From: an uncultured Prevotella sp.
GTDB taxonomy: Bacteria > Bacteroidota > Bacteroidia > Bacteroidales > Bacteroidaceae
Direction of reading: 5' to 3'
NCBI GenBank assembly: GCA_946999025.1
Contig: CAMQBP010000010.1
Span: 1 to 20,536, forward strand
DNA length: 20,536 nt
A model generated the notes under the pieces. It worked only from the letters and a program-made list of their open reading frames with translations. It made no database searches and was not told the DNA's origin. The first letter of the stretch is position 1, and every line of letters starts with the position of its first letter. Both the position numbers and the translations under genes were made by a program. Shown here piece by piece: positions 7,755 through 13,975 of this stretch.

Positions 7755-7787
7755 AAAAAAAAGGCATCGCCACATGTGACGTTGCCT
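7755..7787 (-). terminator. Rho-independent terminator of the small-protein unit
   Basis: The minus strand has AGGCAACG (7787-7780), a 10-nt loop, then CGATGCCT (7769-7762), one mismatch in eight pairs, followed directly by a run of T (7761-7755). This is a good intrinsic terminator. There is no T-run on the other side, so it works for the minus strand only. It does not serve any long ORF, which is what points to a short gene upstream of it. Confidence 0.75.
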
Positions 7788-7845
7788 CTTTACCATATTA
7801 TTAAATAAAATAAATTCTCCTTTCAAAAGTTGAAAGGCAAGATTT

Positions 7846-7935
7846 TTACTTGCTATTCAAGTTAATCTTGCTTCCCAAATGAATGGCCTGTGCTATAGAT
7901 ATAGCCACAACAGCCAAAGTCATAATTGTTACCAT
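7846..7935 (-). CDS. Hidden 29-residue hydrophobic small protein
   Basis: A short minus-strand ORF begins ATG at 7935 and ends TAA at 7846. It starts MVTIMTLAVVAISIAQ and ends INLNSK, so residues 1-17 are hydrophobic and the tail is polar, as in single-helix membrane peptides. An AAAGG run lies 10 nt upstream of the ATG, and an in-frame TAA further upstream fixes the ORF's boundary. A well-matched promoter (7988-8019) and an intrinsic terminator (7755-7787) frame it as one transcript of about 230 nt. A perfect 7-bp hairpin (7820-7836) lies between stop codon and terminator. I do not recognise the family. The transcript could instead be a regulatory RNA with the ORF incidental. Confidence 0.5.
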   Translation of the reverse strand: MVTIMTLAVVAISIAQAIHLGSKINLNSK

Positions 7936-7987
7936 AATCTTTTTACCTTTCTTTTAAATTTGTTATCCTTTTGTCTTAATGACGATG

Positions 7988-8019
7988 CAAAGATACAATC
8001 ATCGTGCTGTGTGCGCAAA
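7988..8019 (-). promoter_or_regulatory. Promoter of the small-protein/ncRNA unit
   Basis: The minus strand reads TTTG (8016-8019), 20 nt, then TATCTTTG (7988-7995), followed by CATCG. It is one of the best matches to the Bacteroidetes promoter in the window. The predicted start near 7983 leaves about 48 nt before the 29-codon ORF. It lies back to back with the plus-strand promoter at 8112-8143. Confidence 0.65.
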
Positions 8020-8111
8020 CATTTTCACTCATTAGTCGCATTTTATGCTGTTTTGTTGATACAAATCAAAGAAAACAGTCATTGAGGTACCTCAAAAAAC
8101 CCATGTATTTA

Positions 8112-8143
8112 TTTGGTAATCCACCAATATTACGCTACATTTG
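8112..8143 (+). promoter_or_regulatory. Promoter of the flippase-like membrane protein
   Basis: TTTG (8112-8115), 20 nt, then TACATTTG (8136-8143), followed by CATAG. The predicted start near 8150 gives a leader of about 50 nt. Confidence 0.6.
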
Positions 8144-8199
8144 CATAGTATATTTCATATACCAGTATATCAAACAAACAATACAACAAACGGCTCTAC

Positions 8200-9225
8200 A
8201 TGAAACAAGCCACCCATCAAACCTTGAACGTAGCACTGTCTTTACTCCTTGGCAGTGCCATTCTATACTGGATGTACCGCGATTTTGATTTTCAACTCAT
8301 CAAGAATGTGGTGCTACATGAGATGGATTGGACCTGGATGTGGCTGTCGTTTCCGTTCGGAATATTGGCCGAAGCCTTTCGAGGTTGGCGTTGGAAACAA
8401 ACGTTGCAGCCCATGGGCGAGCGTTCTAGGGCATCGGTCAGGGTTCATTCTGTATTTCTATCGTATGCCGTCAGCTTGTTGATTCCGCGCATAGGCGAGT
8501 TCGCCCGTTGTGGCATTTTAAGCAGATTTGATGACGTATCGTTTCCCAAAGCATTGGGAACCGTGGTGACCGAGCGCATCATCGACTCTCTTTTGGTGTT
8601 GCTCATCACGGCCCTCACGCTGACAGCTCAAATCAAGATATTCGATACTTTTTTCGTTCACACGGGCACCAGCATTGACGCGATACTGCGACAATTCTCT
8701 ACTGCCGGCTACATTGTCACGGCCATCTGCGCAATAGCAGTAATGGTGCTGGCATTTTTCCTACTAAAACGTTTGTCTATATATAATAAGGTGAAAATCA
8801 CCTTGCATGACATCGGACAAGGAATCGCTTCACTTCGACAGGTAAAAAGCATACCTTTGTTTATTGCTTTCACCTTATTAATATGGTTATGCTACTTTCT
8901 GCACTATTATCTCACCTTCTTTTGCTTTGATGCCACCGCCCACTTAGGACTATCGTGCGCATTGGTAACGTTCATCGTAGGCTCCATTGCCGTTATCGTT
9001 CCAACGCCAAACGGAGCCGGTCCCTGGCATTTTGCCGTCAAGACGATGCTGATATTGTACGGAGTAGCTGAAACCGATGCCCTATACTTTGTGCTGATTG
9101 TACACTCAGTGCAAACTCTTTTAGTGGCCGTGCTGGGCATATACGCATGGATAGCCCTATCGTTCACAAAGAAAAAACTTACACGCGTGAAGGCAGGAAA
9201 AATCGTTCTGCCTGCGCAAGAATAA
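8200..9225 (+). CDS. Flippase-like membrane protein (lysylphosphatidylglycerol synthase TM-domain family)
   Basis: A 341-residue integral membrane protein with about eight hydrophobic segments. The family block RIGEFARCGILSRFDDVSF (97-115) followed by VVTERIID (122-129) is typical of the YbhN/AglD/MprF-N family, as is the PTPNGAGPWHF stretch from about residue 268. Characterised relatives flip lipids (MprF) or act in envelope lipid handling. No soluble lysyltransferase domain is attached, so aminoacyl-lipid synthesis is not implied. The ATG at 8200 has no Shine-Dalgarno sequence, normal for this phylum. PepD follows after 84 nt in which I saw no promoter match, so co-transcription is possible. 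Confidence 0.88.
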   Translation: MKQATHQTLNVALSLLLGSAILYWMYRDFDFQLIKNVVLHEMDWTWMWLSFPFGILAEAFRGWRWKQTLQPMGERSRASVRVHSVFLSYAVSLLIPRIGEFARCGILSRFDDVSFPKALGTVVTERIIDSLLVLLITALTLTAQIKIFDTFFVHTGTSIDAILRQFSTAGYIVTAICAIAVMVLAFFLLKRLSIYNKVKITLHDIGQGIASLRQVKSIPLFIAFTLLIWLCYFLHYYLTFFCFDATAHLGLSCALVTFIVGSIAVIVPTPNGAGPWHFAVKTMLILYGVAETDALYFVLIVHSVQTLLVAVLGIYAWIALSFTKKKLTRVKAGKIVLPAQE

Positions 9226-9309
9226 TTGAAAAACCTATTTATTCACCACGAGTTGGAAGCAAAGTGTATTAAAACTCACCAGCAACAACTCTAAAAAAAA
9301 CAAAATACT

Positions 9310-10767
9310 ATGAGTGAAATTAAAGATCTGAAACCGACCTGTGTATGGCGAAACTTTGACGCACTGACGCAAGTGCCACGTCCTTCTGGACATCTTGACA
9401 AAGTACATCAATTCTTACTCGACTTTGCAAAGCGTGCAGGTGTCGAGGCTTATGTGGACAAAGCTAAGAATGTAGTGATGAAGAAGCCCGCCACAAAAGG
9501 CATGGAGAACAGAAAAACGGTGATTTTGCAAGCACACATGGACATGGTTCCACAAAAAGCACCGGAGAGTAAGCACAACTTTGAAACCGATCCGATAGAG
9601 ACTTGGATTGACGGCGAATGGGTGAAAGCAAAGAATACTACTCTGGGAGCCGACAATGGAATGGGTGTAGCCGCCATCTTGGCTGTCATGGAAGACAAGA
9701 ATTTGAAGCATGGTCCGATAGAAGGCCTCATCACCGCCGACGAAGAAACGGGTATGTTTGGCGCCAACGATTTGCCCGAAGGCGAATTGGATGGTGACAT
9801 TCTCATGAACTTAGACTCCGAAACGTGGGGTAAATTCGTCATTGGTAGTGCTGGTGGTGTTGACATCACCGCCGAATTGGATTACAAAGAGGCAGCGACT
9901 GACGCTTCAGATAAGGCCGTGAAGGTAACACTTTCGGGTCTTCGTGGCGGACACTCGGGCTTGGAAATACATGAGGGTCGTGGCAATGCCAATAAACTGA
10001 TGGTTAGATTGGTACACGAAGCAATATGCGAACTCGATGCTCGATTGGCCACATGGCATGGTGGCAACATGCGCAACGCCATTCCTTTCAAAGCCGAAGT
10101 GGTGCTCACGCTGCCGAAGGAAAACGTTCCTGCGCTGCAAGAGATGGTAGCCGACTGGAAAGAAGAGTTTATACAAGAATACAAGGACATTGAGAGTGGC
10201 ATCGAATTGGTAGCCGAAGAGGTAGACACGCCGGCCACACAGGTTCCCGAAGCCATACAAGACAACCTCATTGATGCCATCTACGCTTGCCACAATGGCG
10301 TGATGCGCATGATTCCTTCCATCCCTACAGTGGTGGAAACCTCATCCAACTTGGCCATCATTGACATAGAAGCGGGAAAAGCTTCATTGAAGATTTTGGC
10401 TCGTTCATCTAACGAATCCATGAAAGCTTACATCGGTGAAACTCTGCAAAGCTGCTTCAACATGGCAGGAATGAAGGTAACGTTCAGCGGAAGTTATGGC
10501 GGATGGGATCCAAATCCTGACAGTGAGGTGCTCGATTTGCTGATGAAACTGTACAAAGAGCAAAACAATGAAGAAGGTATCGTGCAGGTAGACCACGCCG
10601 GTTTGGAGTGTTCCATCATCTTAGGTAAATACCCTCACCTGGACGTTGTATCGTTCGGACCCACCATTCGCAGTCCACACACCTCAACAGAGCGTTGCCT
10701 TATCAGCACGGTAGAGCCTTTCTGGAACCTGTTGAAGAAAGTGTTGGAAGAGGTTCCAACGAAGTAA
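9310..10767 (+). CDS. pepD: Aminoacyl-histidine dipeptidase (peptidase M20C)
   Basis: A 485-residue cytosolic di-zinc dipeptidase, usual length for PepD, which hydrolyses Xaa-His and other dipeptides. Metal and catalytic residues are visible: H76 and D78 in QAHMDMV, bridging D115 in LGADNG, catalytic E145 with E146 in ADEETGMFG, D169 in NLDSE and H457 in the C-terminal RSPHTSTER block. The lid or dimerisation domain occupies roughly 190-380, including the GLRGGHSG motif. The gene is followed by a small hairpin and then a strong terminator, so it ends its transcription unit. Confidence 0.96.
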   Translation: MSEIKDLKPTCVWRNFDALTQVPRPSGHLDKVHQFLLDFAKRAGVEAYVDKAKNVVMKKPATKGMENRKTVILQAHMDMVPQKAPESKHNFETDPIETWIDGEWVKAKNTTLGADNGMGVAAILAVMEDKNLKHGPIEGLITADEETGMFGANDLPEGELDGDILMNLDSETWGKFVIGSAGGVDITAELDYKEAATDASDKAVKVTLSGLRGGHSGLEIHEGRGNANKLMVRLVHEAICELDARLATWHGGNMRNAIPFKAEVVLTLPKENVPALQEMVADWKEEFIQEYKDIESGIELVAEEVDTPATQVPEAIQDNLIDAIYACHNGVMRMIPSIPTVVETSSNLAIIDIEAGKASLKILARSSNESMKAYIGETLQSCFNMAGMKVTFSGSYGGWDPNPDSEVLDLLMKLYKEQNNEEGIVQVDHAGLECSIILGKYPHLDVVSFGPTIRSPHTSTERCLISTVEPFWNLLKKVLEEVPTK

Positions 10768-10804
10768 CAGAATCAAAACTGATTCATAATAACAATTAGA
10801 TTCC

Positions 10805-10826
10805 TGGAAGAATCCACATTCTTCCA
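10805..10826 (+). other. Perfect 9-bp hairpin between pepD and its terminator
   Basis: TGGAAGAAT (10805-10813) and ATTCTTCCA (10818-10826) pair perfectly around a 4-nt loop CCAC. No T-run follows, so it is not itself a terminator. It may protect the 3' end of the pepD mRNA; that is inference. Confidence 0.6.
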
Positions 10827-10847
10827 TGACATCAAACCTCTTAGAGA

Positions 10848-10886
10848 GCCGATGTGCGAGCCAAAAGCCCTGCACATCGGCTTTTT
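10848..10886 (+). terminator. Rho-independent terminator after pepD
   Basis: GCCGATGTGC (10848-10857), a 14-nt loop, GCACATCGGC (10872-10881) and then TTTTT. The stem is a perfect 10 bp and GC-rich, the strongest terminator in the window. Confidence 0.92.
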
Positions 10887-10958
10887 ATGTTTACTAACTT
10901 GAATGCCTATAAATCTTAAAAAAGCATCGAGGTCATGGACAAATTGATTTTTTTTGCT

Positions 10959-10966
10959 TAATTTTG
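10959..10966 (+). promoter_or_regulatory. Candidate -7 box for the carboxyltransferase gene
   Basis: TAATTTTG lies 33 nt before the ATG at 11000 and just downstream of the pepD terminator. No TTTG is found at the usual spacing. Transcription would begin near 10972, which excludes a longer reading of the CDS from 10964. Confidence 0.5.
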
Positions 10967-10987
10967 CAACACCGTGTAAAGGTTGAT

Positions 10988-10993
10988 AAGGAG
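10988..10993 (+). promoter_or_regulatory. Unusually strong Shine-Dalgarno sequence
   Basis: AAGGAG lies six nt before the ATG at 11000 and fixes that start. It stands out because the other large genes here lack a recognisable Shine-Dalgarno sequence, as is common in Bacteroidetes. Confidence 0.8.
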
Positions 10994-10999
10994 AAAATT

Positions 11000-12775
11000 A
11001 TGAAGAAAAAAATACAGTTTAGTCTCATTTATAGAGACATGTGGCAATCTTCCGGAAAGTTTCAGCCACGCAAAGATCAATTAGAACGCATAGCTCCAGT
11101 CATTATAGAAATGGGCTGTTTTGCTCGTGTAGAAACCAACGGAGGCGCTTTTGAACAAGTAAATTTGTTGGCAGGCGAGAACCCTAACGATGCTGTCCGC
11201 GCCTTCTGCGCACCCTTTAACAAGGTAGGCATCAAGACACACATGCTCGATCGCGGATTGAACGCATTGCGCATGTATCCCGTACCCGATGATGTGCGCG
11301 CCCTGATGTACAAGGTAAAGCATGCGCAAGGCGTGGACATCCCGCGCATTTTCGATGGTTTGAACGATGTTCGCAACATCATTCCAAGCATCAAGTGGGC
11401 AAAAGAGGCCGGCATGACGCCACAGGGAACCCTGTGTATCACCACCTCCCCCATCCATACACTGGAATATTACGCCAACATTGCCGACACTTTGATTGAG
11501 GCTGGCGCAGAAGAAATCTGCTTAAAAGACATGGCCGGCATCGGTCAGCCTACGTTCTTGGGACAGTTAACCAAGATAATCAAGGAGAAACATCCAGAGA
11601 TTATCCTCGAATACCACGGTCACTCTGGTCCCGGACTGTCGATGGCATCGATGTTAGAGGTAGCCAAGAATGGCATTGACATTTTGGATGTGGCCATCGA
11701 ACCCCTATCATGGGGCAAGGTACACCCTGACGTTATCTCGGTGCAGAGCATGCTGAAGACTGCTGGTTTCGATGTTCCCGACATCAATATGGATGCTTAC
11801 ATGAAGGCCCGTGCATTGACTCAAGAATTTATCGACGACTGGTTGGGCTATTTCATCAATCCACAAAACAAGTTCATGAGCTCACTCTTGCTGGGCTGTG
11901 GCTTGCCTGGTGGCATGATGGGCAGCATGATGGCCGACCTGGCCGGCATTCATGGCACCATTAACAACATCCGCAAGAAGAAAGGAGAGGAAGAACTTTC
12001 AACCGACGACATGCTCATCAAGCTGTTCAACGAGGTGGCATACGTATGGCCTCGTGTGGGTTATCCACCCTTGGTGACACCTTTCTCACAGTATACCAAG
12101 AACATAGCACTGATGAACTTGTTGACCATGGAACAAGGAAAGGGCAGATTCGTGATGATGGACGATTCGATGTGGGGCATGATTCTTGGCAAGAGCGGCA
12201 AGGTACCCGGCAAAGTTGACCAAGTATTAGTTGACCTCGCCAAGGAAAAGGGATACGAGTTTACGGACGCAGACCCTCATACTTTGTTGGAAAACAACTT
12301 GGATGACTTCAAGAAAGAAATGAAGGAAAACGGCTGGGACTTCGGCCAAGATGACGAAGAGCTGTTCGAATTGGCCATGCACCCCGAGCAATATCGCAAC
12401 TATAAGAGCGGACAAGCGAAGAAAAACTTCTTGGCTGACCTGCAAAAGGCGAAGGATGCGAAACTCGGCAGCAAGGTATCGAAAGAAGAACTCACCGCAT
12501 TCAAGCACGCAAAAGCTGACGCTATCGTGGCTCCGGTCAAGGGACAAGTGTTCTGGGAGTTCAATGGTGACGGCGAATGTGCTCCATCCGTTGAGCCATA
12601 TATCGGCAAAGAGTACACCGAAGGCGACAAACTGTGTTACATTCAAGCACCGTGGGGCGAGTTTGTGGAGATACCTGCTGCCTTAGGAGGCAAGTTGGTT
12701 GAGATCAATGCCAAGCAGGGAAGCAAGCTGAACAAGGGCGACGTAATTGCTTACATCGAGCGCCCACAAGCTTGA
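11000..12775 (+). CDS. Oxaloacetate decarboxylase alpha / pyruvate carboxylase B-type carboxyltransferase
   Basis: A 591-residue protein. The carboxyltransferase TIM barrel (about 1-300) has the metal ligands D13 in RDMWQ and H206/H208 in YHGHSGPG, and the active-site lysine K176 in LKDMAG. A conserved carboxylase domain follows (about 300-470, with FNEVAYVWPRVGYPPLVTPFSQ). The C-terminus (about 505-591) folds in pattern like a biotinyl domain (APVKGQVFWEF, GDKLCYI, GGKLVEINAKQGSKLNKGDVIAYIE). At the biotin site it reads QAPWG instead of EAMKM, so W552 replaces the lysine. It probably decarboxylates oxaloacetate or transfers carboxyl groups in the succinate/propionate route, with biotin on a separate carrier. 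I leave the symbol open because oadA and pycB cannot be told apart here. Confidence 0.9.
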   Translation: MKKKIQFSLIYRDMWQSSGKFQPRKDQLERIAPVIIEMGCFARVETNGGAFEQVNLLAGENPNDAVRAFCAPFNKVGIKTHMLDRGLNALRMYPVPDDVRALMYKVKHAQGVDIPRIFDGLNDVRNIIPSIKWAKEAGMTPQGTLCITTSPIHTLEYYANIADTLIEAGAEEICLKDMAGIGQPTFLGQLTKIIKEKHPEIILEYHGHSGPGLSMASMLEVAKNGIDILDVAIEPLSWGKVHPDVISVQSMLKTAGFDVPDINMDAYMKARALTQEFIDDWLGYFINPQNKFMSSLLLGCGLPGGMMGSMMADLAGIHGTINNIRKKKGEEELSTDDMLIKLFNEVAYVWPRVGYPPLVTPFSQYTKNIALMNLLTMEQGKGRFVMMDDSMWGMILGKSGKVPGKVDQVLVDLAKEKGYEFTDADPHTLLENNLDDFKKEMKENGWDFGQDDEELFELAMHPEQYRNYKSGQAKKNFLADLQKAKDAKLGSKVSKEELTAFKHAKADAIVAPVKGQVFWEFNGDGECAPSVEPYIGKEYTEGDKLCYIQAPWGEFVEIPAALGGKLVEINAKQGSKLNKGDVIAYIERPQA

Positions 12776-12805
12776 TGATTTTGTTTTAACGTCAAACAAC
12801 ATACA

Positions 12806-12847
12806 ACTCATCTTCGGGTACTTTCATGCCTGAAGATGAGTTTTTTT
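12806..12847 (+). terminator. Rho-independent terminator between the carboxyltransferase and HD genes
   Basis: ACTCATCTTC (12806-12815) pairs with GAAGATGAGT (12832-12841), extended inwards by GGG with CCT (one G-T pair), and runs into seven Ts (12841-12847). The next gene starts only 20 nt later. Confidence 0.88.
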
Positions 12848-12867
12848 ATTGATTAAAACGCTTTTTC

Positions 12868-13404
12868 ATGGACTATTTAGCCATCATCGATCAGTATTAC
12901 CCGCAAGGAAGCAAGGTGCGGGACATCCTCTTGACGCACAGCGAAAGCGTAACCCGCAAGGCATTGCAAATTGTCGACAAGCATCCGGAGCTGAAACTCG
13001 ACCGCAACTTCATCCAGGAGGCGGCCATGTTGCACGACATCGGCATCGTAAAATGCGACGCACCTGGCATCGAATGCTTTGGCACCGAACCGTATATCAA
13101 GCATGGCATCATCGGGGCAGACATGCTGCGCGCGGCTGGTTACCCCAAACACGCACGGGTTTGCGAACGCCATACGGGTGCTGGAATCGCCTTGCAGGAC
13201 ATCATAGATCAGCATCTGCCCCTGCCCCATCAAGACTTTTTGCCCGAGACCATGGAGGAACAGGTGATTTGTTATGCCGACAAGTTCTACTCTAAAACGC
13301 ACCTCGACCGTGTGAGAACGCCCGAACAGGCTCTGAAGAGCATCGGAAGATTCGGCAAGGAGGGAGCACAGAGATTTGCCAGATGGATGCAACTGTTCGA
13401 ATGA
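12868..13404 (+). CDS. HD-domain phosphohydrolase
   Basis: A 178-residue cytosolic HD-superfamily protein. The metal motif is complete: H24, the HD pair H56-D57 in MLHDIGI, and D138 in CYADKFY, with additional histidines H79 (KHG) and H102 (RHTG). These suit a metal-dependent phosphohydrolase acting on nucleotides or similar phosphates. The substrate is unknown. The ATG at 12868 lies 20 nt after the T-run of a strong terminator, with no promoter match between, so expression may depend on read-through. Confidence 0.9.
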   Translation: MDYLAIIDQYYPQGSKVRDILLTHSESVTRKALQIVDKHPELKLDRNFIQEAAMLHDIGIVKCDAPGIECFGTEPYIKHGIIGADMLRAAGYPKHARVCERHTGAGIALQDIIDQHLPLPHQDFLPETMEEQVICYADKFYSKTHLDRVRTPEQALKSIGRFGKEGAQRFARWMQLFE

Positions 13405-13606
13405 TCGCCACCCACCCCATACACCATCGGGCATCACATTTGCTGTCATTTTCTTTTACAACAACCTCTTAAATGCGGCCATATTTTCAAACAAGCATGC
13501 TGGTGGCTGCAAATACGCGAGCTATGCGTTTGTTTTGTATCTAATTGATGACCAAACATTTACGTTAAGACGATCAGTTTTCTCATGTCCACCGCATGCT
13601 ATTTTA

Positions 13607-13633
13607 TGCCAATAGCATTGCTTTTGATTGGCA
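13607..13633. repeat. Inverted repeat with the shared AGCATTGCTTTT core
   Basis: TGCCAAT and ATTGGCA form a perfect 7-bp stem with a 13-nt loop that contains AGCATTGCTTTTG. The core also occurs at 7504-7516 and 20118-20130 in the other gene-free regions. Confidence 0.5.
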
Positions 13634-13959
13634 ATAGATATGCTATTGATTGGTTAACCGTATGCTTTTGATGCCCAATTACAAAGAGAAAGTGGTGCCA
13701 AGTGACGTAAATAGCGCCATAATCAACCTGTTTTTAGCAGAAAAAGTCTGCCTCGCAGCTCCCACAACACGTTTTTTCGGCCTAAAAACATGACTGCTTT
13801 TTCTATTTCACAACTTTGCAATCATCGTTTTTTTATCATTTTTTTGGACAGAAGCTAACATGAGGTTGCGGACAAGAAGAAAAGCAATCAAAGCGCATGT
13901 TTAGCACGATGTGTTAAGTTAAAAATAAAAAATTGTATATCAATTCGTTGTTATTTGTG

Positions 13960-13967
13960 TAATTTTG
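13960..13967 (+). promoter_or_regulatory. Candidate -7 box almost touching the lptD start
   Basis: TAATTTTG ends only 8 nt before the lptD ATG at 13976. If used, the mRNA would be nearly leaderless. No TTTG is found at the normal upstream distance, so the match may be fortuitous. Confidence 0.4.
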
Positions 13968-13975
13968 CACATTAA

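Larger units (their letters stand above)
13405..13975. other. 571-bp gene-free region between the HD gene and lptD
   Basis: No convincing gene; the 79-codon frame at 13376-13615 runs over repeat-like text. Visible structure: CAAATACGCGAGCTATG (from 13510), matching copies near 7677 and 20013; CAAACATTTAC (13553-13563) like 7627-7637; TGCCAAT (13607-13613) with ATTGGCA (13627-13633) around AGCATTGCTTTTG; and TTTTTCTATTTCA (about 13797-13809), matched near 20280. No clear terminator for the HD gene was seen. Confidence 0.7.

Noticed and set aside
7687..7797. Second short minus-strand frame starting at the ATG near 7795
   Set aside because: It reads straight through the intrinsic terminator at 7755-7787 and its GGAG-like site is about 20 nt from the ATG.
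7879..8288. Plus-strand frames of 68 and 94 codons before the flippase-like gene
   Set aside because: They run antisense through the small-protein unit and its promoter, or overlap the flippase start, and have no recognisable composition or motif.
10964..10999. Longer N-terminus for the carboxyltransferase from a TTG at 10964
   Set aside because: It would start within the -7 box; the ATG at 11000 has a strong AAGGAG at ideal spacing and matches the usual family N-terminus.
13376..13615. Plus-strand 79-codon frame after the HD gene
   Set aside because: It overlaps the end of the HD gene and then covers intergenic repeat motifs; cysteine-rich, no domain pattern, and no promoter.
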